Source: Syntrophaceae bacterium
Lineage (GTDB): Bacteria > Desulfobacterota > Syntrophia > Syntrophales > UBA2185
Reading direction: 5' to 3'
DNA: 17,545 nt
Assembly (NCBI GenBank): GCA_003508565.1
Contig: DNUI01000158.1
Coordinates: 1-17,545, forward strand
Positions within the stretch are counted from its first letter, which is position 1. Each line of letters opens with the position of its first letter. Both the position numbers and the translations under genes were made by a program. Shown here one piece after another: positions 1-6,430 of this stretch. The notes under the pieces were generated by a model. That model made no database searches, had not been told where the DNA came from, and saw nothing but the letters and a program-made list of their open reading frames with translations.

Positions 1-2057
1 GTTTCAACCATCTCGGCAGCTACAATCCAGCGACCGCCTTTGTTGAAAAGCCCGGATCCGGGGAAAATCATCACTTCTTTTCCTTTGGCGGCGGCATACA
101 TGTTCTTTTCTTTTTTTGTTGCGATGTTGGAAAGATAGCCTGAAAGGATCGATTTATGGATACCTTCGTAAAGGTGTTTGTCATTCACATCATTTCTTTT
201 CTTGATGCCCAAACCCTGCTCATTCAGAATCTCTTTGAGCTGCTCATACACATCGATCCACTCTCTCATCCTTCTATACGACAGATAATGATCCCGGCAG
301 AACCTCTTCATCCTGTTTTTGCTTTTTACAGTTTTTAAAAAACCGTGGTATTGATTCCAGATGCGAAGCAGGGTCATGAAATCAGAGGCAGGGTCAATAA
401 AGCCGGCATGGATTTTATCTGCCTCTTTCTCGAGTTCCACCGGCCTTTCCCTCGGATCTTGGATACTGAGTGCGGCAGCAATGATAAGAATGTCATACAC
501 ACATCCTTCCTTTTCCGCTTCAATGATCATCCGGGAAATGCGGGGGTCGATGGGAAGACGGGCCATCATCCTTCCTCTTTCCGTCAGCGAATAATGAGTT
601 TCTTCACTTGCGGCGACTGTTTCCTTTTTTCCTATATCAAGGGTATCCCGTGTATGACTCTTGTCATGCCAAATTTCTTTTTTATTACCATTTCGCCCGT
701 CATTCCCGCCCCGTATCGGAGTATGATGTAAACTCAGGTGGGAATTTACAGTAGTCTCTTGCTTCCATGATTCGATTGCGCCAAGTTCCCTGAGGATGTC
801 AATACCGTCCCGGATGTTCTTCGCGTGCGGAGGATCTATGAAGGGAAACGTTGATATTTCTCCCAGTCCGAGGGAAAGCATTCTCAGGATGACCTCCGCC
901 AGGTTTGATCTGAGAATTTCCGGTTCCGTGAACAAGGGGCGGTTTTCGAAATCACCTGCATCGAACAAACGCATACAAATCCCGTTCTGCACCCGACCGC
1001 AACGGCCTTTTCTCTGATCAGCGCTGCTTTTTGAAATTGCTCTCACGGGCAGACTTGTAGTACGGGAACGGGGGTTATATTGGGAAATACGCGCCAGGCC
1101 GGTATCGATAACATATCTGATACCGGGAATGGTAATGGATGTTTCGGCCACATTGGTTGCCACAACAATCTTTCTCAAAGACGATGGTTGAAAGACACGG
1201 CGCTGCTCCATCCAGGGGAGGCGGGCAAACAGAGGAAGAACAGTGGCTTCGTAGTCCAGATTTGCCTCTATGAGTTCGCATGTATCACGAATATCTTGTT
1301 CTGTCGGCATAAACACGAGTACATCACCACCAGATCTCTCTGCCATGATCTTTTCCACGGCGGTGACTGCCGCATCAACATAGGTGATCTCTCCTGCTTC
1401 TTCAAGTTTGTGATCCAGGGGTTTGAAGCGCACTTCCACAGGATACATGCGTCCGGAGACTTCAATAACAGGTGCATGAAAAGCGCGGGAGAATTTCTCC
1501 GTATCAATGGTTGCCGACGTGATAATGATTTTGAGATCCCTTCTTTTTCTCATGAGCATCCTCAGGATGCCCAGGACAAAATCGATATTGAGGCTTCTCT
1601 CATGGGCTTCATCCACAATAATAGTATCGTATTGGCGCAAAGATGGGTTATTCTGGGCTTCGTTAAGAAGAATCCCATCAGTCATAATCTTAATGTAGTT
1701 GTTCCCACCGGATCTGTCTTCAAATCGGATCTGGTAACCCACGGAACGGCCAAGCTCTTCTCCAAATTCCTCAGCGATCCGATGGGCCACGGTAATCGCG
1801 GCTACCCTTCTTGGTTGTGTGCAGCCGATTATACCGGAGATTCCCCTGCCGGCTTCGAGACACATCTTCGGAATCTGCGTTGTCTTTCCCGAGCCCGTTT
1901 CCCCTGTGATAACAACTACACGATGCCTTCTTATGGCCTCGACGATGGCATCTTTTTTTACCGTGATCGGGAGGGCTTCGGGATAGGTAATTCTTGGGAC
2001 ATTCGCAATCCTTGCAGCCTTTACCGCGTTGGCACTATTTGAATTCCTCTTTTTCAA
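1..2057 (-). CDS. hrpA: HrpA-type ATP-dependent DEAH-box RNA helicase, 3' end beyond the window
   Basis: The reading frame is open from a TTG at 2057 to the left edge (685 codons seen; E. coli HrpA is about 1300 residues, so the C-terminal part is missing from the window). Visible motifs are Walker A GETGSGKT (residues 52-59), DEAH (149-152), a SAT motif III, ATNVAETSITIPG (motif V) and QRKGRCGR (motif VI, from 348). These are followed by the HrpA-like winged-helix and ratchet regions. The family unwinds RNA and is linked to ribosome rescue and mRNA processing. The TTG start is chosen because an in-frame stop lies upstream and AGGAGG sits at 2061-2066; the spacing of only 3 bases is short, and another in-frame TTG exists at 2084. 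Compared with E. coli HrpA there is an extra stretch of about 57 residues (430-487) between ELGAI and YSLTERGRMMARLP, partly made of a palindromic repeat. HrpB is less likely because motif VI and the following block match HrpA better. Confidence 0.93.
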   Translation of the reverse strand, partial: MKKRNSNSANAVKAARIANVPRITYPEALPITVKKDAIVEAIRRHRVVVITGETGSGKTTQIPKMCLEAGRGISGIIGCTQPRRVAAITVAHRIAEEFGEELGRSVGYQIRFEDRSGGNNYIKIMTDGILLNEAQNNPSLRQYDTIIVDEAHERSLNIDFVLGILRMLMRKRRDLKIIITSATIDTEKFSRAFHAPVIEVSGRMYPVEVRFKPLDHKLEEAGEITYVDAAVTAVEKIMAERSGGDVLVFMPTEQDIRDTCELIEANLDYEATVLPLFARLPWMEQRRVFQPSSLRKIVVATNVAETSITIPGIRYVIDTGLARISQYNPRSRTTSLPVRAISKSSADQRKGRCGRVQNGICMRLFDAGDFENRPLFTEPEILRSNLAEVILRMLSLGLGEISTFPFIDPPHAKNIRDGIDILRELGAIESWKQETTVNSHLSLHHTPIRGGNDGRNGNKKEIWHDKSHTRDTLDIGKKETVAASEETHYSLTERGRMMARLPIDPRISRMIIEAEKEGCVYDILIIAAALSIQDPRERPVELEKEADKIHAGFIDPASDFMTLLRIWNQYHGFLKTVKSKNRMKRFCRDHYLSYRRMREWIDVYEQLKEILNEQGLGIKKRNDVNDKHLYEGIHKSILSGYLSNIATKKEKNMYAAAKGKEVMIFPGSGLFNKGGRWIVAAEMVE
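692..748. repeat. Degenerate REP-like palindrome inside hrpA
   Basis: The arms ATTCCCGCC (702-710) and GGTGGGAAT (737-745) are inverted repeats with one mismatch. They enclose CCCCGTATCGGAG and a decayed second half. From memory, elements of the form GTCATTCCCGC...GCGGGAAT with a CCCCGTA/TACGGGG inner hairpin are dispersed intergenic repeats in deltaproteobacterial genomes. Here the element lies in frame inside the hrpA coding sequence. The family assignment is from memory and was not searched. Confidence 0.55.
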
Positions 2058-2129
2058 AGGCCTCCTAATATTCTTTTTTTGCAATGGTCTCTGACTATCA
2101 TTTTTGGTAAACTTGGTCTATGGGGTTTT

Positions 2130-2158
2130 TTATCATATGTCATGGCGGATGTTATAAT
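2130..2158 (+). promoter_or_regulatory. Candidate promoter for the GNAT gene
   Basis: A perfect TATAAT (2153-2158) lies 17 bases after TTATCA (2130-2135, four of six consensus bases). It would give a leader of about 160 to 225 bases, depending on which start the acetyltransferase uses. The rest of the 2058-2389 gap is AT-rich and shows no other gene that can be supported. Because this region is AT-rich, a chance match is possible. Confidence 0.35.
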
Positions 2159-2178
2159 ATGAGAAATATTGATGTTAA
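2151..2178 (-). promoter_or_regulatory. Candidate promoter for hrpA
   Basis: On the minus strand, TTAACA (2178-2173) and TATAAC (2156-2151) are separated by 16 bases, each one mismatch from the sigma-70 consensus. Transcription would begin near 2144, giving a leader of about 85 bases before the TTG start. The -10 overlaps the -10 of the opposite-strand candidate. Sequence match only. Confidence 0.4.
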
Positions 2179-2389
2179 GCATACACTCGCTACCGGATTT
2201 TTAATTGCGTAGACATAACCGTCAGCGCGACAATACACTAAAATATCTTATGAAAATGGCTTGTTTTATTTGCTACACATGATATTTTAACTCTACAAGA
2301 ATAGATACTATGGTGAGCATGTTGTGGCTATAGAAATACATGTGGATCATAGGGCAGCAATTATCATATTCATTTCCGGAGGTTCGATT

Positions 2390-2938
2390 TTGTCATCTGA
2401 TAACATACTAATATCTAATGGAGTTACAGGTGAGTTTGCATTTGTAACGCCTTCTGTGTGGGATGACCTAAAGGAAGATATTTTCGAAATAGAAGAAGAA
2501 AGTTTTTCATCGTCTCTCTGTGACAGCAAAGATGACCTGCTCAAACTAATCAATTCTCCCACAAGTATATTTATCGTCCTCAGAATCCCTTCGGTCTCCA
2601 GAGTGATAGGGTATCTTGCAGCAGATATGCTTGAAGGATTTTCAGAAGTTCCGGGGATCACATCTGACCCATACATTGATCAGGGTAAAACCATTTACAT
2701 TGTCTCTGTTGCGATACATAGGGATTGGCGGCGTCTCGGGTTGGGTGTAGCCACTCAAAAAGAGTGCCTGCGTGTGGCTTCGCAAAGAGGTTTTAAGAGG
2801 GTGACGGCACATATCGAAAGTGGCGCAGCGTCTCGGATGGGATTGGGAGCAAGGGTTCTCATGTCATTTGCAAACTGGTATGGCACAGGACGGACCTTTG
2901 ATTATGTAGAGTTTTCAACTCATCTTCGAGAAACATAG
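2390..2938 (+). CDS. GNAT-family N-acetyltransferase
   Basis: This is a 182-residue protein with a GNAT core. Residues about 102-120 form the beta4-alpha3 unit IYIVSVAIHRDWRRLGLG, with the acetyl-CoA pyrophosphate-binding pattern R-x-x-G-x-G (R114, G117, G119). A helix, the strand FKRVTAHI and the C-terminal block NWYGTGRTFDYVEF follow. Such enzymes move an acetyl group from acetyl-CoA to an amine; the substrate cannot be told from sequence. A longer frame opens at GTG 2324, but its first 22 residues look unlike a GNAT domain. TTG 2390 is preferred because GGAGG (2378-2382) lies 7 bases upstream; the GTG has only a weak GGTGAG. It is probably monocistronic or loosely linked to the membrane protein 148 bases downstream. 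RimI-type protein acetylation is possible but not shown. Confidence 0.75.
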   Translation: MSSDNILISNGVTGEFAFVTPSVWDDLKEDIFEIEEESFSSSLCDSKDDLLKLINSPTSIFIVLRIPSVSRVIGYLAADMLEGFSEVPGITSDPYIDQGKTIYIVSVAIHRDWRRLGLGVATQKECLRVASQRGFKRVTAHIESGAASRMGLGARVLMSFANWYGTGRTFDYVEFSTHLRET

Positions 2939-3086
2939 TACAGGTCCCTGTGAAAGAATAAATAGAGAATTATAGAAACATTTCGCATATTTCAAATATG
3001 TCTAAAATGTGCAGAGTGATGCATTTCCGCACACATGGCATTCGGACTTGAATGTAACATGCAACATCAGATCAGGTGGTTGATCT

Positions 3087-3449
3087 ATGACAAAGAGAAG
3101 AGGCGAAAAAGCAGGATGGATCGTAGGGTGGTTTGGCGGATTTATCTGGGTGTTTCTCATGTCAATTATGTGGGTAGTGATGGGAAAAGGAATCGAAGGC
3201 ATCACAGGATTGGCATTAACAGGATTGGGAGCGGTGGTGGTTTTTGTATCAGCGCCATGGAAACATCCGATGACGCCTTACTGGAAGCTCATGTTGCCCG
3301 TCTATGCAATATTCGGCGTTTCTGTTGTCTGGGCCGTTTGGTCATTTGGTAATGTGTGGGAAGCGGGCTTGCGCTGGTGGGCGATTTTCCTGCTTTTCCC
3401 GCTCTTGTTGCCCTTCGGTACTTTAGGTAAACGTCGCTGGAATGATTAA
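3087..3449 (+). CDS. Small integral membrane protein of unknown function
   Basis: A 120-residue protein with a basic N-terminus (MTKRRGEK) and four hydrophobic segments at about residues 11-33, 36-56, 67-87 and 96-113, ending in a basic tail (GKRRW). It is very rich in tryptophan. The loop between helices 2 and 3 carries APWKHPMTPYWKLMLP, which looks like a conserved motif. AGGTGG (3074-3079) stands 7 bases before the ATG, supporting this start. No enzymatic or transport motif is recognised. It follows the acetyltransferase gene in the same direction after 148 bases and precedes the amylase/synthase fusion. The basic N-terminus and C-terminus with four helices suggest both ends are cytoplasmic (positive-inside rule, inference). 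Confidence 0.65.
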   Translation: MTKRRGEKAGWIVGWFGGFIWVFLMSIMWVVMGKGIEGITGLALTGLGAVVVFVSAPWKHPMTPYWKLMLPVYAIFGVSVVWAVWSFGNVWEAGLRWWAIFLLFPLLLPFGTLGKRRWND

Positions 3450-3500
3450 TATAAAGAATAGTCCAAAATCAGCCGCAGGCCTCAATATAGATCCTCTGCA

Positions 3501-3529
3501 TTTACAATCGTTTCAAAAGGGTATATATA
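3501..3529 (+). promoter_or_regulatory. Candidate promoter for the GH57-GT5 gene
   Basis: TTTACA (3501-3506) is followed after 17 bases by TATATA (3524-3529) within the run TATATATATA. A start near 3536 would place the hairpin at 3552-3571 and the palindrome at 3570-3580 in the mRNA leader. The match is partial (five of six and four of six consensus bases). Confidence 0.35.
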
Positions 3530-3551
3530 TACGTTATAGGCAAATCCATGG

Positions 3552-3580
3552 AATCCCGCTCCCGCGGGAATCACAGTGAT
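3552..3580 (+). repeat. REP-like hairpin and ATCAC-A-GTGAT palindrome in the leader
   Basis: TCCCGC (3554-3559) and GCGGGA (3564-3569) form a perfect six-pair GC-rich stem with loop TCCC. Directly abutting is ATCACAGTGAT (3570-3580), a perfect 5+1+5 inverted repeat that ends six bases before the Shine-Dalgarno AAGGGG (3586-3591). The CCCGC/GCGGGAAT core resembles the element inside hrpA. It could be a dispersed repeat, an operator or a translational control hairpin; the sequence does not decide between these. Confidence 0.5.
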
Positions 3581-3598
3581 AAAGAAAGGGGTTTTCAT

Positions 3599-6301
3599 AT
3601 GCCTTTAGCCACTTTCTATTTCCAGCTTCATCAGCCCTTCAGGCTGCACCCGGATAGAGATAAATTTCTCTGGGACGAAAGCAACAGGGAGATATTTTTA
3701 AAAGTCGCGGAGAAATGTTACCTGCCGGCTTTGCATATGTTTACTGATCTTATCTCACACTACCCCGCATTCAAAATCACGCTTAGCATGTCCGGCACAT
3801 TTCTGGAGCAGGCCGAACTCTACCGGCCTGAAGTAATCAAGGTGCTCCAGGTAATGATTGAAAGCGGAAGGAAAAATCAACAAATCGAATTTCTCGATGA
3901 AACATACTATCATTCGCTTACCAGTCTTTTTGCCGATCCCGAGAAGCAGGAATTTCGTGACCAGGTGACTCTGCATAGGGAAAAGATGCACGAACTGTTC
4001 GGTATCCTGCCGACGTCATTTAGAAACACGGAGCTGATGTATAACAACCAGATTGCAGACATTGTCGCCGATATGGGATATCAAACAATTCTGTGTGAAA
4101 AAAGGGATGACATGTTCATGGCGCGGAACCGCCCGGTTTCTCCAAATGCCGTGTTTCGGGCAAAGGGAAGTAATCTTATCGTGATTCCAAGAAACAGGGA
4201 ACTGAGTGATGATATTGCGTTCAGGTTTCCCCATGACCCCGTTTCACCAAGGGAGTATGCATTCCATATCGCGAAAATTGATGGTGAAGCTGTATTGCTC
4301 GGCTATGATTTTGAGCACATAGGTGAACATATCTGGGAGGAGAAGGGCATATTCAACTTCTGGAACAGATTGCCGGAAGCGCTTGCAAAATATCCTAATA
4401 TTGTAGTTGCGAATCCCTCGGAGATGGCCGAGCGATTTCACGACGCCGATTGTCCCGAAGTAGATATCCATGATTTGTCCACGTCTTCCTGGGCCGATAA
4501 AGGGAGAGATACTTTCGGCTGGCTGGGGAATGCCACGCAGTACGATCTTTTTAAAGACATTGAAAGCATGGAAACGGATGTGAAAAGAGTCGGGGGTGAA
4601 CTCCTCACAAGATGGCGGCATTTAACAACCTCTGATCATGTATATTTCCTCCATGAGAACATTGGTGAGGATCACGCGGTACATTTCTATTTTAACCCTT
4701 ATGGCGGATCAATAGCACGGCCTGCGCAAATATTGACGAGGAAGATCGATGACCTCCAATTGCTGATAAAACGGTTCGAGATTCTGAAGCATGGTGGGAA
4801 AACCGCTCTTTTAATGATCACACCGGAAACGGGAAGGCTGCCCCATGATATGGGAGCACTGGCAAAGTATATCACCGGCAAGAGCGGCGGCCAGGGAGAA
4901 GTAATTTCAGCTCTGTGCGAAGGGCTTACCGAACGTGGGATTGATATTCACCTGGTGACGTTGAATTTAAAAAAGCGATTTCAGCGTGAATCACAGATGG
5001 ATGAACGTCAATGGAGGGAAATCAGGTACAAAATAGATCCGGAAAAGATTCACCTCGTCAGTTCTGCCATTTTTGCGGACAACCTCAGTGCCTATGCCGG
5101 GGATGTGCTGTTGACTGCAGCGGAATTTCAAAAGTTGATTGTCAATAATATCATTAAGGAAGTCAGGGCAAAACATGAAGGGAGAATGATCATACATTCT
5201 CATGACTGGATGGCAGGAGGCGCGATTACGGCGTATGCCAAGGCAACGGGGATACCTGTTTTGCATACTGTCCATAATGTATTCACCGAACATTTGCCGG
5301 TTCATCTCCTGAGGGGAATCAATCTGATAAACATCGCCGAATACATCTTTTTGTCCGAATATGAAGGAGAGCAGGCCATAGATTGTCAGGCCACTGCCAT
5401 AAAAAATGCGACGGTCATCAACTTCGTCGGGAAGAGGTTTCTAGAGGAGATTGTTGATGATTATTTCCTGGACAGACCCATTGTGCCTCCCAGCGTCCGC
5501 CAGGAGGTCAAGGCAAAGTACTATCAGGATTCGGCCAGGGCCATCATCAACGCGCCTTCCCATATGATGTATCCGGAGAATTGTGAATATTTATTGAGGA
5601 AATATGGCCCTGATGATCCTGTAATAGAAGCAAAAAGAGAAAATCTTGTTGAGTTTCAGAAAAGGACAGGGCTCCGGGTTGACCCGGATGCGATATTGTT
5701 TTTCTGGCCTTCACGTCTTGACCCGGTTCAGAAAGGGGTAGAACTATTTGAGCACATTGCCCATCCTTTCGTAACAATAAACAGTGACGCACAAATTGCC
5801 ATTGTCGCGGATGGCGTCGGGGGTGACAGGACGCATGCCGACATTTTAGGAAGAATCGCAGTTGCATCACACGGCAAAATCACCTATCAACCCTTCAATG
5901 AAGGCATTTCCCTGCTTGGATATGCCGCTGCGAATGATGTCTTCGGAGCTTCGCTTTATGAACCTTGCGGTCAGATTGACCAGATTGGGAATATTTTCGG
6001 CGCGACAGCCACCAACCGCGACACGGGCGGGTATCATGATAAGATTCGGGAGCTCTACCTCAAAAGAGACGGTTCACCCCAGGACGTGGGCAATGGTTTT
6101 CTCTTTCGAGATTATGACACCGGCGGTTTATGGTTCGCGCTGAACAAGAGCATAACCTTTCACAGGAGGTCCCCGAAGGTGAGAGAAAGACAAATAAAAC
6201 GGATCATGAGGGAAGCCCGGGAAAAATATGATCAGAGAAATATGATTGCCGAGTATATCAGAATCTATGAAAAATTGAACGGGGGCAAGCCTCTTACGTA
6301 A
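3599..6301 (+). CDS. GH57 amylase-type / GT5 glycogen synthase fusion
   Basis: A 900-residue two-domain protein. Residues about 1-390 are a glycoside hydrolase family 57 domain: FYFQLHQP near the N-terminus, FRNTEL with the expected nucleophile Glu (E145), and LGYDFEHIGEH with the expected acid Asp (D237). Residues about 400-890 are a GT5 (GlgA-like) glycosyltransferase: K-S-G-G-Q-G at 428, in place of the usual K-T/V-G-G-L; HSHDW with His535; PSRLDPVQKG with Arg706 and Lys712; and YEPCG with Glu788. All GlgA catalytic positions I can place are kept, so ADP-glucose-dependent alpha-1,4-glucan elongation is likely. The GH57 half may hydrolyse or transfer alpha-glucan. There is no signal peptide, so it should act in the cytoplasm. 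A longer frame from ATG 3548 is rejected: its 17 extra codons lie on the palindromic leader, whereas AAGGGG stands 7 bases before ATG 3599. glgB lies 4 kb away on the other strand; glgC is not in the window. Confidence 0.9.
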   Translation: MPLATFYFQLHQPFRLHPDRDKFLWDESNREIFLKVAEKCYLPALHMFTDLISHYPAFKITLSMSGTFLEQAELYRPEVIKVLQVMIESGRKNQQIEFLDETYYHSLTSLFADPEKQEFRDQVTLHREKMHELFGILPTSFRNTELMYNNQIADIVADMGYQTILCEKRDDMFMARNRPVSPNAVFRAKGSNLIVIPRNRELSDDIAFRFPHDPVSPREYAFHIAKIDGEAVLLGYDFEHIGEHIWEEKGIFNFWNRLPEALAKYPNIVVANPSEMAERFHDADCPEVDIHDLSTSSWADKGRDTFGWLGNATQYDLFKDIESMETDVKRVGGELLTRWRHLTTSDHVYFLHENIGEDHAVHFYFNPYGGSIARPAQILTRKIDDLQLLIKRFEILKHGGKTALLMITPETGRLPHDMGALAKYITGKSGGQGEVISALCEGLTERGIDIHLVTLNLKKRFQRESQMDERQWREIRYKIDPEKIHLVSSAIFADNLSAYAGDVLLTAAEFQKLIVNNIIKEVRAKHEGRMIIHSHDWMAGGAITAYAKATGIPVLHTVHNVFTEHLPVHLLRGINLINIAEYIFLSEYEGEQAIDCQATAIKNATVINFVGKRFLEEIVDDYFLDRPIVPPSVRQEVKAKYYQDSARAIINAPSHMMYPENCEYLLRKYGPDDPVIEAKRENLVEFQKRTGLRVDPDAILFFWPSRLDPVQKGVELFEHIAHPFVTINSDAQIAIVADGVGGDRTHADILGRIAVASHGKITYQPFNEGISLLGYAAANDVFGASLYEPCGQIDQIGNIFGATATNRDTGGYHDKIRELYLKRDGSPQDVGNGFLFRDYDTGGLWFALNKSITFHRRSPKVRERQIKRIMREAREKYDQRNMIAEYIRIYEKLNGGKPLT

Positions 6302-6430
6302 AATATAATTTAAAAAGTAGTAACCTCTTTTAGCATAAAGGTTCTTGTACTGCCTTTTCAACACCTGCCGGCATCAAAACATTTGTGAATTCCCAATAGA
6401 GGTATATTTCGTAAAAGAAGGAGCAATAAG

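Noticed and set aside
1080..2042. Plus-strand open frame of 320 codons
   Set aside because: It lies wholly antisense to hrpA, whose helicase motifs are unmistakable on the other strand. The translated product has no recognisable domain.
3548..3598. Extended N-terminus of the GH57-GT5 protein
   Set aside because: The extra 17 codons are the GC-rich hairpin and dyad. They lack a ribosome site, and a good one precedes ATG 3599.
6302..6360. Possible terminator after the GH57-GT5 gene (AACCT/AGGTT)
   Set aside because: The stem is only five pairs with a long loop and no proper T-run, so it cannot be supported.
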